A DNA stretch of 64,000 bases from Globisporangium splendens (Eukaryota > Oomycota > Peronosporomycetes > Pythiales > Pythiaceae): assembly GCA_006386115.1 (NCBI GenBank), contig VFIW01000087.1, positions 1 through 64,000 on the forward strand, in the 5' to 3' direction. A model generated the notes under the pieces. It was not told the origin of the DNA and did no database searches. It worked only from the letters and a program-made list of their open reading frames with translations. The translations under genes and the position numbers were made by a program. This document shows, piece by piece, positions 29,546 to 40,877 of the stretch; position 1 is the stretch's first letter, and every line of letters begins with the position of its first letter.

Positions 29546-32380
29546 ATGGGAAGCTTAGTCCCAGGAGCTCTTGGCAACAAGGCTCCGAGTGAGATGTTGG
29601 TATATAGCGCCGATGTGAAGGGCTATGAGAAGAAAATGACGGTTCTTGTTGACTGCGGTGCGTCACAGAACTTCGTCTCGAAGGCAGCTCTGGAACAGAG
29701 TCTGCAAGCGTATGAGCGACTTGTCCACAGTGGCAAGCGCGAGAAGATGATCGTACGTCTGGCCGATGGGTCGACAGTACACACTGAAGGGGTTCAAGTC
29801 GAACTCTCTTTCAGTTTTTGCGACTTTGTCTGCAAAGAAACGTTCGTGGTACTAGCGATGGGGTCGAGGTACGACCTCATCCTAGGGATGCCTTGGCTGG
29901 CGAAACATCAGCCTTGGATCGATTGGCGAGCACGCACAATCGGAAGCTCCACCCCTTCCTCTGATGAAGAGCGAAGGTTGCGGGAAAATTTCCACGCAAT
30001 GGATGCGAGCTTTGAACACGCTGTGGCAGGGAGCCCAGCAGGAAGACATGCGGCGGCAGCGAGCCCCGCTTCAAACACTCACGCTGTGGCAGGGAGCCCA
30101 GCTAGAAGATGCGCTGAGGCAGGGAGCCCAGCAAAGAGATCAACTGCGGCAGGTAGCCCAGTTTGTGCGGAAGCGCCAGAAAGTCCAGACGTGGACACTG
30201 GTGCGCAAGTGTGCGGCTCCAGAGCACCCGAGCCAGCCCCCGCAAGTGACAGCGACAGTACAGGTGTACACGCGTCAGCCAGCTCGTACCACCCTGACGG
30301 TGCAGTACTGGAGCTCAGAACCGCGAGGTCGCGTGTTCGCATCAACCGACGAGGGCGACGCAAGTTGTCAGCTCGCGAGAGAGACAGTGCATTGGCATCT
30401 GTTGCTGAGGAAACGGCCGCCTCGCATATGATTGCCCCATCTCTCAATGCAGCTGCAACTTCGCTGCGCGCCTTCGACAGGATCTCGGATCCGTCGATAG
30501 ATCGCGCTCACGTTGACGTGGCGCTCAGACGCGCGAAGCGCAGTCCGGAAGCAAACGCATCAGACGAAGTGTTCTTCGCTGAATTTGCGGCGCTCCATGA
30601 GCTGCCGAGTACCGTTGAGGCGATCGTATCCCTCGAAGAAATGAGCTATGAGCTCTTTCTTACGGATCTAGAGCGTGATCAGATCCGCGAGATCGTCGTT
30701 CCGACCGCGTTCACGCGTAGCGAACTGTGCACCTCGTCCACTGCGGATGAGAGTGTTTTGGAGTCAGACAAACAGAGGCGGTTTGCTGCTCAGGACTGGG
30801 ACGCCGTGAAAGGCAGTCCATACTTTGACTTGTTGTGGGAGTTCAAAGATGTGTTTCCCGACAAAGTGCCAAGTGCCCTGCCCGTTGACCGTGGCGTACG
30901 GCACGAGATCGACCTCGAGCCCGGGAGCAAATATTGCGTGACCAGACAATGGCCGCTGCCCCGCGAGCAGGTTGAGGCTATCGACGAGTTCTTCGCGAAA
31001 CGAGCCCTCGCCGGTCATGTGAGAGAAAGCAAGTCTCCACATAGCTCACCCACGTTTTGTGTGCGGAAAGCGACTGGTGGCTGGCGCATTGTTCACGCTT
31101 TCAACAAGCTGAACGCCGCCACCATTCCGGCACAAACGCCGATCCCAAGGAAGGATGTCTTGATCGACTCCATGGGCGGCTCGACAGTGTTCTCCGCACT
31201 GGATCTGATGGATGGGTTCTATCAGATCCTCATGCGAGAGAGTGACGTTCCCTTGACGGCAGTAAGCACACCCAGCGGGATGCTGTGGGAGTGGCTCGTT
31301 ATGCCGCAAGGTTTGAAGAATGCACCAGCGACGTTCAATCGTCTGGTAACGCATCTTCTGCGTCCTCATCGTGCGTATGCACCGAGCTATTTCGATGACA
31401 TCTTCGTGCACAGTCGTGCCGAAGGAGGTCTCAGTGCCGTTGACGTGCACAAGAGACATTTGCGCTCAGTGTTGCAGTGCTTACGAGACAACAGTCTGTA
31501 TTGCAACCTGAAGAAATGCATCTTTGGCGCCTCAGAGATTCCGATCCTGGGCTGCTATGTTGGCAAAGCTGGCGTCCGCGCGGACCCAGAGAAGATCAAG
31601 GCGATCGCCGACTGGCCGATCCCAAAGAATGTCAAGGACTTGCGCAAGTGGCTTGGCTTGGCAAATTACTTGCACAAGTACAGCCACAACTATGCGGCAA
31701 GAGTCCGTCCGCTCACGCATCTCTTGAAAAAGGATGTCGAGTGGGACTGGACGAATGATGTCATGAATGCATTCATTGACGTGAAGGAGTCGCTCGTTCG
31801 CGCTCCTGTCCTGGCGTTGCCGGACCACACGAAAGCCTTCAGTGTCGTGTGCGATGCCAGCGATTTTGCAATCGGCTGTGCGCTGATGCAGAAGGATGAT
31901 GACGGCCATGAGCGCGTCGTATCATACCAAAGCAGACTGCTTAAGGCAGCTGAAAAGAATTATCCTGTGCACGACAAGGAGCTGCTTGCGATCAAGTACG
32001 CTCTCTTGAAGTTCAGGGTCCACCTTTTGGGTGCGACACCGTTCGTTGTGTACACGGATCACGCGTCCTTGCGGACCGCGATTAATTCCCCCCATTTATC
32101 GCAGCGAATGGCGCGATGGCTTGCATTCTTCTCCGAGTTCAACTTTCGGGTCGAATACAAGCCGGGAAAGGAAAATGTTCTGGCGGACGCGCTCTCGCGC
32201 CGTCCAGATTACGAGTCGAGCGCTGACAGCAGCTCTGACGCCCTGTGTTTGGAGCGCACTCCTGATCTCATGCATCTGAGCATCAGTCGAGTGCAAACAA
32301 AGCTCAAGGACAATATTCAGTCGCTTTATGCAAAGGACGATGAATGTCGCTTGTTGATTGCTCACTTTGACGGCTCGTCC
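29546..32380 (+). CDS. Gypsy-1 copy 2 Pol, N-terminal part (PR-RT-RNase H)
   Basis: The frame is open through protease (LVDCGASQNFVSKAAL), the AGSPA-rich linker, RT (YFDDIFVHS) and RNase H (DASDFAIGCALM, YTDHASLRTAI). It is interrupted by the nested LTR at 32,381, where a read-through frame ends at 32,509 in the LTR. The rest of Pol resumes at 40,878 in frame. With the insertion removed, Pol of this copy would be uninterrupted. The first Met after the frame junction is at 29,546, but translation normally enters from gag by frameshift. Confidence 0.92.
32376..32380. other. Target-site duplication of the nested Gypsy-1, left (CGTCC)
   Basis: CGTCC precedes the nested LTR and recurs at 40,873-40,877. 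The uninterrupted site is seen in copy 1 on the other strand near 20,060. Confidence 0.93.
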
Positions 32381-32915
32381 TGTAACCGGACACTTCCGAG
32401 TTACGCAGCACGGTACGTATGTGAGGAAGCGTATGCAACGCTTCTCTCAAGGACTCTGTTCCGAGAGCGGTTGCCTGCTTCCTGCAGTGCAACAATCGGT
32501 TACCTATAGGTCTCTATAGAGTAACCGTCGATAACCAAAGGCTTTAGTTAACGGTAAAAATGGAACTGTTTATTTGTTGGAGGTTGCCCTCTGTAGGACA
32601 ACCTGGATTATCTTTATGTCACTATGAACAATAGCAATCTCAAGTGTAATTACTCCCCATGGGGCAATGAGTGGTTATGAAAGACTAACGCTAGTTGTCT
32701 TATGTGATTGGACGAAATGCATGTTCAATTATGTCCAATCGGAGGCGCCGTCACTCAGACTGGCTGCCGGCTCCACCGTGAAGGTTCGAGCAAGTACGAC
32801 GAACCTCATGGTTCGGTCTTAAACTTGTTGCGCGTACTCTACGTACCGCAAGGTTCGGTTTGTTTGTGTGGCACAACACAAGTGCGTAACCATGTTACAG
32901 TGTAACCCCGTTACA
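32381..32915 (-). repeat. Gypsy-1 copy 3 3' LTR (535 bp, A subtype)
   Basis: It has TGTAACCGG...CCCGTTACA ends. A GTGGGGGGTGG polypurine tract lies on its inner side when read on the minus strand. Confidence 0.93.
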
Positions 32916-33099
32916 CCACCCCCCACTTAAAGTGCGAAACACTCGAAGGGTCGGTGTGAGAAACGTGTGGATCTCGCGCGTGTGCGCCGAGAAAGGGGAA
33001 CATTCGTGTATTCCTCGGGAAAGAGCACAGCGGCGACGCGTGCGTTAATTTCACCGAGTGTTGGCACACACAGTCACTGTGCTCGCGCACGTGAGTATC

Positions 33100-34632
33100 A
33101 TGGCCACCAACAAAGCTGTCCGCGAGAAGCTCGCGCGACAAAAAGGGGAAGGCGTCGAAACTCTGCGCAAGCGCGAGGAAGACAGAGAGGTCGCGTCGAG
33201 CGCAAGACGAACGACGGTCACCGCGGATGCGGTCGACGTGCCTGCGGAGAGCGACGGCAGGTCTGCTCTCACATCTGATAGCGCTCCTGCTATAAGCAGT
33301 GAGCTGCGATTCGGAGATCTCCCTTCCGTGAAGCCGCTGTTCGCGCGTGCTTTGGAAGAGGAGGAAGCGACTGAGGAATTCCTCGTCGTTGACAATGACG
33401 GGAGCTCGCTTGAAGACGAGGGAGCGCTCACCATGAAGCTCGGCTCCGTCGACGAGTGGGTCGAGTACGAGGAGTTGCAAAGCGAGCGACACGCCGCTTA
33501 TCTCCACGAGCTCGAGCGAGATCCATCCGCTGACGTCTCGATGTATCGGACGAAGGAGGAAAATGACGCCGTTGAGGCTGTCAACAATCGTAAGAGGAAG
33601 CACGAAGTCCTCATTACAAACGAAGAGGCAGGAGTGCGAGCCATCGTTCACGATGAGCTCAAGTACTCACTGCCCGAAATGCCGCCGCCAGAACTATGGC
33701 CGGCTGGCAAGACCGCATCGAATCTGCTCGCGAGAGCCAGACTTTGTGCGTGGGACTATGACGCTCAATTTAAAAATTGGCGTGAAAAGCGATTGCGGGA
33801 TGAAAATGGGGAATTGCGTATTCACCCGATCCCAGTCGTCCTCTTTGTTGGAGAGACGGAAGAAGAGTACGATGCCGACTTCATGTCGTGCATCAATAAA
33901 ATTAAGGGAGGTAGCACTCGCACAGTGTCTACCGATCCGACAGCGCAACGCAGTCAACGCATGCAATTTGCAGTTGACCGTGTTCGTCTGTTTCGCTCCA
34001 AGCAGGGCGGTGGCACGCCTCTGCGAGCGGGTGGTCGCGCTGGTAACAGGCGACAAATTACTCGCGCGAATGACAGTCCCTCAGTTGCGCCTCAAAGGCG
34101 TCAACAAGATCCGGGACGTCTTCGCGAAGACGCTCAGCAGGCTCCCACGAGCTCTGCGACACATCGTACCCACGCCACTTCACAAGGTAGTGGGTGTTCC
34201 CCTTACGCCGCTGCACACGCAGCAGGCGCTCAACATGGTAGTGGCGCTGTCCCTGCTTGTCAATCAGCGGGACAGGTGGCGCCCTACTTCGCTTCAGCAT
34301 CGGTGGTTGCACCAGATGCGGTGGTTCAGATGGTTCACGCGAACGCATCGTCTTTGGGGGCGCTACAGCAAGCCGTCCGTACCCTTCGCCAGCAATATCT
34401 GGACGAAACCTCGCTGTTGAAGCAGAGGGTGACAGCGCTTGAGACGGAGCTGAAGGAAGCTCGTCAGATGCTGGAGGAGTACCATGTCCGCGGGAAGCAC
34501 TTCCACGCGAGGTACGCTCCGCGAGTGAAGACGCTTTGGGAGAGGCACAACGCGCTCGTGTCTCGATGGGCGGCGTCTGAGCCCCCTGATGAGACCGACG
34601 TGCTCCCGGACTGGGATAAAAATCCACAGTAG
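33100..34632 (+). CDS. Gypsy-1 antisense ORF (aORF), full-length, 510 aa
   Basis: This is the only uninterrupted copy of the convergent ORF, and its family is unknown to me. It begins MATNKAVREKLARQKGEG. Residues 1-320 lie outside pol: a basic/Ala-rich start, the acidic block VDEWVEYEELQSERH, then PSADVSMYRTKEENDAVEA, and a C-half with SLPEMPPPELWP, LLARARLCAWDYDAQFKNW, IHPIPVVLFVGETEEEYDADF and DPTAQRSQRMQFAVDRV. From about residue 320 it overlaps pol on the other strand. A low-complexity Ala/His/Gly/Ser stretch leads to a coiled coil at about 418-488 (VRTLRQQYLDETSLLKQRV). It has no recognisable enzyme motif, signal peptide or membrane helix. A capsid-like, RNA-binding or regulatory role is possible but unproven. 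Confidence 0.8.
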   Translation: MATNKAVREKLARQKGEGVETLRKREEDREVASSARRTTVTADAVDVPAESDGRSALTSDSAPAISSELRFGDLPSVKPLFARALEEEEATEEFLVVDNDGSSLEDEGALTMKLGSVDEWVEYEELQSERHAAYLHELERDPSADVSMYRTKEENDAVEAVNNRKRKHEVLITNEEAGVRAIVHDELKYSLPEMPPPELWPAGKTASNLLARARLCAWDYDAQFKNWREKRLRDENGELRIHPIPVVLFVGETEEEYDADFMSCINKIKGGSTRTVSTDPTAQRSQRMQFAVDRVRLFRSKQGGGTPLRAGGRAGNRRQITRANDSPSVAPQRRQQDPGRLREDAQQAPTSSATHRTHATSQGSGCSPYAAAHAAGAQHGSGAVPACQSAGQVAPYFASASVVAPDAVVQMVHANASSLGALQQAVRTLRQQYLDETSLLKQRVTALETELKEARQMLEEYHVRGKHFHARYAPRVKTLWERHNALVSRWAASEPPDETDVLPDWDKNPQ

Positions 34633-37600
34633 CGTCATGGTAGCGCTTAAGCAAACCCACGTAGAACACGGGGTGCGTTGCCATTCTCGTTGGGAGATCG
34701 AGCTTGTAATTCAAGTCTCCAATCTTCTCCACAACAGTGTATGGCCCGATGAATCGTGGCAACAACTTACTCCCGCTGGGGAGCGTTGTGACTGCATCGT
34801 TTGGTAGGTTTTTAATGCTCAATAGCACTTTATCACCCACACAAAACGTTTGTTTGTTCTTTCTACCCGATTTATCGGCGTAGAGCTTTTGCTTGTCTTG
34901 CGCAGCAGCTAGTTGGTCGCGTACGCGACGCAACAATGCTGCGCGCTCATCGACAAATTGGCGCGCTGCCGCGACGGCTTTGTCTTGCTTTTTCGTTGCT
35001 CTCGCAGCGCGTGCTGCAGAGAGATCTATTTCTGCGCCGGTGTGTGACACCGCGCGTCCTTCCATTCGTGGCTGACGCTCACACGAGCAGTCGCCTGATT
35101 CCGTCTGAGACTGGCTATTTTTAGCACGAGTACCGTAACTCAGTACCGTGGGTGATCCATCTTTAGGGACACGTGTACCGTAACTCAGTACCGTGCCCGA
35201 CATGTCAATACTCTGCGTGCTGTCCGGTAAGACCGTGACAGATTCGGAACGCGATCGCACAGGCGGCGCATCGCGCGCGTCCACGTGAGCGTCGACGCCA
35301 CGTCCGGTGACGGAGATCGCGCACTCGCATCGAGCGCAGCGAGTTGCCCTCCTACCGCAGAACGTTCGACGCCCTCGAACAGAGTGGCGGGTACGCGCGG
35401 GTGCCGCAGCGAGTTAAAATAGAACGGAGTCACGGCCGTAGAGGCGTGCTCGCTGCTATTTATAGCAAACTCGGCGTACGGCAGCCAGCGGCTTCAGTCG
35501 CGGGGATGATCGACAGCGATGCTGCGAAGAATATCCTCGACGACACGGTTCACGCGCTCGGTTTGCCCGTCTGTCTCGGGGTGATCAGCAGTGGACATCG
35601 CCAGATCTGTGCCGAGCAGGCGAAAGAGTTCGCGCCAAAAGGCAGCGGTAAAACGCGGGTCCCGGTCTGATACAATAGACTCGGGCAAGCCGTGATAGCG
35701 GAACACGTGCTCTAAAAATAGGCACGCCGTCTCTTGGGCAGTGACGTGCTTGCGCACGGGTGCAACGTGCACCATTTTGCTCAGTCGGTCGACGAACACG
35801 ACGACGCCTGTGTTGCGCGTCTTGTCTTCCAGGAAACCGAAGACGAAATCCATGCTGACCGACTTCCAGCAGTCTTGCGGAATCGGCAGCGGATGCAGCG
35901 GCGCTTTGTTCTTGCCCGCAGGCTTCACGCGCTGGCACTGCTCGCATGAGCGTACATAATTGGCCACCCATTTGTACTGGTGTGGCCACCAAAACACATT
36001 GGACACTTGCAAGAAGGTCTTTTCACGTCCGAGATGCCCACTCGCTGGTGCATCGTGAAACTCATGCAGGATCGAAAGTTTCAGATCCTGGTCATGCGGT
36101 ACATACACACGCGGGTAATCAAAGTTGGAGAGTCGATGCCACAACAACCCGTCGTGGTAACTAAACCGAGCAAGCTTTGACTCGAGTTTGGCAGGCAATG
36201 ACTCTTTGGACGAGCCGTCAAAGTGAGCAATCAACAAGCGACATTCATCGTCCTTTGCATAAAGCGACTGAATATTGTCCTTGAGCTTTGTTTGCACTCG
36301 ACTGATGCTCAGATGCATGAGATCAGGAGTGCACTCCAAACACAGGGCGGCAGAGCTGCTGTCAGCGCTCGACTCGTAATCTGGACGGCGCGAGAGCGCG
36401 TCCGCCAGAACATTTCCTTTCCCGGCTTGTATTCGACCCGAAAGTTGAACTCGGAGAAGAATGCAAGCCATCGCGCCATTCGCTGCGATAAATGGGGGGA
36501 ATTAATCGCGGTCCGCAAGGACGCGTGATCCGTGTACACAACGAACGGTGTCGCACCCAAAAGGTGGACCCTGAACTTCAAGAGAGCGTACTTGATCGCA
36601 AGCAGCTCCTTGTCGTGCACAGGACAATTCTTTTCAGCTGCTTTAAGCAGTCTGCTTTGGTATGATACGACGCGCTCATGGCCGTCATCATCCTTCTGCA
36701 TCAGTGCACAGCAATTGCAAAATCGCTGGCATCGCACACGACGCTGAAGGCTTTCGTGTGGTCCGGCAACGCCAGGACAGGAGCGCGAACGAGCGACTCC
36801 TTCACGTCAATGAATGCATTCGTGACATCATTCGTCCAGTCCCACTCGACATCCTTTTTCAAGAGATGCGTGGGCGGACGGACTCTTGCCGCATAGTTGT
36901 GGCTGTACTTGTGCAAGTAATTTGCCAAGCCAAGCCACTTGCGCAAGTCCTTGGCATTCTTTGGGATCGGCCAGTCGGCGATCGCCTCGATCTTCTCTGG
37001 GTCCGCGCGGACGCCAGCTTTGCCAACATAGCAGCCCAGGATCGGTATCTCTGAGGCGCCAAAGATGCATTTCTTCAGGTTGCGATACAGACTGTTGTCT
37101 CGTAAGCACTGCAACACTGAGCGCAAATGTCTCTTGTGCACGTCAACGGCACTGAGACCTCCTTCGGCACGACTGTGCACGAAGATGTCATCGAAATAGC
37201 TCGGTGCATACGCACGATGAGGACGCAGAAGATGCGTTACCAGACGATTGAACGTCGCTGGTGCATTCTTCAAACCTTGTGGCATAACGAGCCACTCCCA
37301 CAGCATCCCGCTGGGTGTGCTTACTGCCGTCAAGGGAACGTCACTCTCTCGCATGAGGATCTGATAGAACCCATCCATCAGATCCAGTGCGGAGAACACT
37401 GTCGAGCCGCCCATGGAGTCGATCAAGACATCCTTCCTTGGGATCGGCGTTTGTGCCGGAATGGTGGCGGCGTTCAGCTTGTTGAAAGCGTGAACAATGC
37501 GCCAGCCACCAGTCGCTTTCCGCACACAAAACGTGGGTGAGCTGTGTGGAGACTTGCTTTCTCTCACATGACCGGCGAGGGCTCGTTTCGCGAAGAACTC

Positions 37601-39268
37601 GTCGATAGCCTCAACCTGCTCGCGGGGCAGCGGCCATTGTCTGGTCACGCAATATTTGCTCCCGGGCTCGAGGTCAATCTCGTGCCGTACGCCACGATCA
37701 ACGGGCAGGGCACTTGGCACTTTGTCGGGAAACACATCTTTGAACTCCCACAATAAGTCAAAGTATGGACTGCCTTTCACGGTGTCCCAATCCTGAGCAG
37801 CAAACCGTTTCTGTTTGTCTGGCTCCAAAACACTCTCATCCGCAGTGGACGAGGTGCATAGTTTGCTACGCGTGAACGCAGTCGGAACGACGATCTCGCG
37901 GATCTGATCACGCTCTAGATCCGTAAGAAAGAGCTCATAGCTCATTTCTTCGAGGGATACAATCGCCTCAGCGGTACTCGGCAGCTCATGGAGCGCCGCA
38001 AATTCAGCGAAGAACACTTCGTCTGATGCGTTTGCTTCCGGACTGCGCTTCGCGCGTCTGAGCGCCACGTCAACGTGAGCGCGATCTATCGACGGATCCG
38101 AGGTCCTGTCGAAGGCGCGCAGCGAAGTTGCAGCTGCATTGAGAGATGGGGCAATCGTGTGCGAGGCGGCCGTTTCCTCAGCAACAGATGCCAATGCACT
38201 GTCTCTCTCGCGAGCTGACAACTTGCGTCGCCCTCGTCGGTTGATGCGAACACGCGACCTCGCGGTTCTGAGCTCCAGTACTGCACCGTCAGGGTGGTAC
38301 GAGCTGGTTGACGCGTGTACACCTGTACTGTCGCTGTCACTTGCGGGGGCTGGCTCGGGTGCTCTGGAGCCGCACACTTGCGCACCAGTGTCCACGTCTG
38401 GACTTTCTGGCGCTACCGCACAAACTGGGCTACCTGCCGCAGTTGATCTCTTTGCTGGGCTCCCTGCCTCAGCGCATCTTCTAGCTGGGCTCCCTGCCAC
38501 AGCGTGAGTGTTTTGAGCGGGGCTCGCTGCCGCCGCATGTCTTCCTGCTGGGCTCCCTGCCACAGCGTGTTCAAAGCTCGCATCCATTGCGTGGAAATTT
38601 TCCCGCAACCTTCGCTCTTCATCAGAGGAAGGGGTGGAGCTTCCGATTGTGCGTGCTCGCCAATCGATCCAAGGCTGATGTTTCGCCAGCCAAGGCATCC
38701 CTAGGATGAGGTCGTACCTCGACCCCATCGCTAGCACCACGAACGTTTCTTTGCAGACAAAGTCGCAAAAACTGAAAGAGAGTTCGACTTGAACCCCTTC
38801 AGTGTGTACTGTCGACCCATCGGCCAGACGTACGATCATCTTCTCGCGCTTGCCACTGTGGACAAGTCGCTCATACGCTTGCAGACTCTGTTCCAGAGCT
38901 GCCTTAGAGACGAAGTTCTGTGACGCACCGCAGTCAACAAGAACCGTCATTTTCTTCTCATAGCCCTTCACATCGGCGCTATATACCAACATCTCACTCG
39001 GAGCCTTGTTGTCAAGAGCTCCTGGGACTAAGCTTCCCATCTGCACGACTCTAGTAGTCGGCGACGCCGAAGCTATAGAGTCTGTCTCAGTAGAAGCGGG
39101 ACGCTCTACTGAGACATTCCGTTTCCTTTTCTTGCCGCAGCGGATCTGCCACCTCGATGAGCGTGGTTGCCGCGCGGCGTTTGGTAGTCCCTCGCCTGAT
39201 TTCCAGTGCGAGGAGCAGACTGCCTTGGAGCGGGACACTTCGACTGATAGTGTCCCCGCTTGCCACAA
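34058..39268 (-). pseudogene. Gypsy-1 copy 3 Pol, degenerate
   Basis: All Pol domains are collinear with copy 1: protease, RT (YFDDIFVHS), RNase H, integrase and chromodomain (YLVKWRGYDVSQSSWEP). The frame is broken by a 1-base loss near 36,712 (RNase H), another near 36,415, a TGG to TGA stop near 35,494 in integrase, and a further frame change near 35,290. The linker has two instead of three 15-residue repeats. The extreme C-terminus differs from copies 1 and 2 (DLVDAFEAQLRDCHSRE). This is what opens the antisense frame where they have a stop. Confidence 0.92.
39083..39116 (-). promoter_or_regulatory. Hairpin at the gag-pol junction (copy 3)
   Basis: Arms and plus-strand loop are the same as at 22,931-22,964. 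The gag stop TAG (39,108-39,106) lies in the stem. The A4 run at 39,127-39,130 is about 10 bases upstream in element orientation. Confidence 0.62.
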
Positions 39269-40266
39269 TTAAAGCAGGTCACTTCGGCGCTGCTGAGATC
39301 CATTGGTGTCGGACCATGGAAGCGCCGCTCATTCGTGACTGCTCGGTGGCTGTGATGCGCACCGTTGTGGCGGCCAGCGTTCCAATCAGGTCGGCTGACT
39401 CTGAACGATTGCTGCTCAACGAGCGCAATGCGGATCGCATCTTCCATCGTGGCCGGCAAGCGTCGGTACAACTCCTGACGCGCTGGTCCACTGTTGAGGC
39501 CGTTGAGAAACGCAGGCACTTTCACAGACTCAGGCAAAGGACTGGTCGTGATCGCCGCGCACAGGCTTCTCATCTCCTGGATGTATCGTTCCAGCGAGAG
39601 CTTCCCTTGTTTCAAGGAGAAGAAACGACCTTGCAACAGCACTTCGTTGTTCGGAGGCTGATACATGGCGGTGATTCTCGCACGGAAAATATCCCACGTG
39701 TCGAATGCACACTCATCGGCGAGCAACGTCGAGAATGCCCATTCCGACGCTCGACCGCGCAGGTTCGAGATGGCGTAAGACACCATCTGCTCGTTGCTGT
39801 CGATGAGCTGAGCCTTGGCGCAACGCTCCACGGCGAGCAGCCAGTGGATGAGCTTGTCGCCATCCGCACCATCGAATTTCGGAGCGTCGATCTTGACAGC
39901 TCTTGGGCGGGGAGTTTGGGACGCGGGTGTCTGAGGCGCAGAAGCCGCACTCGACAAAGACGTGGCTGCACCAGCAACCACAGATACCACTCGCTCGAGC
40001 GCTTCGCGCGACTCAGCAGCTGAGCGCAGCATCTCTGCGGTCAAGCTTGCGGTGGCTTGCATTTGTGCTTGCGCACTTCGCTCTCCTTCGAGGCGCTGAG
40101 CGTTCGAGAAGTTCTCGAACTGCTCGAGTCGAAAGATTTGCTGTTCCGGCGACGCCGAGAGCACGTCTAGCGCGACTTGGTCGCCTAGAGCTTGTGCCAT
40201 TCGGGTCAGCACACTCCGGTGTTCAGCCGAGAGGTGCGGGAACTGCGCAGGGTCAATTGACGCCAT
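39106..40266 (-). CDS. Gypsy-1 copy 3 Gag
   Basis: This intact 386-codon Gag is nearly identical to that at 28,321 and has the same capsid region and CCHC knuckle CFNCGKRGHYQSKC. It ends ARKGNGMSQ at a TAG within the junction hairpin. Pol lies in the -1 frame relative to it. As the least altered junction in the window, it is the best reference for the gag-pol relationship of this family. Confidence 0.93.
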   Translation of the reverse strand: MASIDPAQFPHLSAEHRSVLTRMAQALGDQVALDVLSASPEQQIFRLEQFENFSNAQRLEGERSAQAQMQATASLTAEMLRSAAESREALERVVSVVAGAATSLSSAASAPQTPASQTPRPRAVKIDAPKFDGADGDKLIHWLLAVERCAKAQLIDSNEQMVSYAISNLRGRASEWAFSTLLADECAFDTWDIFRARITAMYQPPNNEVLLQGRFFSLKQGKLSLERYIQEMRSLCAAITTSPLPESVKVPAFLNGLNSGPARQELYRRLPATMEDAIRIALVEQQSFRVSRPDWNAGRHNGAHHSHRAVTNERRFHGPTPMDLSSAEVTCFNCGKRGHYQSKCPAPRQSAPRTGNQARDYQTPRGNHAHRGGRSAAARKGNGMSQ

Positions 40267-40338
40267 TATGAATCCTTGAGGAAGCGATTCAGGCAGTCAC
40301 CTCTGCCGGGTCGTAGATTGACTACAAGTGCTACCAGT

Positions 40339-40872
40339 TGTAACCGGACACTTCCGAGTTACGCAGCACGGTACGTGTGTGAGGAAGCGTATTCAACGCT
40401 TCTCTCAAGGACTCCGTTCCGAGAGCGGTTGCCTGCTTCCTGCAGTGCAACAATCGGTTACCTATAGGTCTCTATAGAGTAACCGTCGATAACCAAAGAC
40501 TCAGTTAACGGTAAAAATGGAACTGTTTATTTGTTGGAGGTTGCCCTCTGTAGGACAACCTGGATTATCTTTATGTAACTATGAACAATAGCAATCTCAA
40601 GTGTAATTACTACCCATGGGGCAATGAGTGGCTATGAAAGACTAACGCTAGTTGTCTTATGTGATTGGATGAAATGCATGTTCAATTATGTCCAATCTGA
40701 GGCGCCGTCACTCAGACTGGCTGCCGGCTCCACCGTGAAGGTTCGAGCAAGTACGACGAACCTCATGGTTCGGTCTTAAACTTGTTGCGCGTACTCTACG
40801 TACCGCAAGGTTCGGTTTGGTTGTGTGGTACAACACAAGTGCGTAACCATGTTACAGTGTAACCCCGTTACA
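40339..40872 (-). repeat. Gypsy-1 copy 3 5' LTR (534 bp, A subtype)
   Basis: It is adjacent to the PBS (reverse of ACTGGTAGCACTTGTAG at 40,322-40,338) and is followed by the second CGTCC. Confidence 0.93.
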
Positions 40873-40877
40873 CGTCC

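Larger units (their letters stand above)
32381..40872 (-). mobile_element. Gypsy-1 copy 3, nested in copy 2 (8,492 bp)
   Basis: Two A-type LTRs (32,381-32,915 and 40,339-40,872) and a CGTCC duplication define it. Gag and pol are on the minus strand, and the convergent ORF is on the plus strand. By eye the LTRs differ at about 13 sites plus one indel. Pol has several frameshifts and a nonsense codon. Confidence 0.95.
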
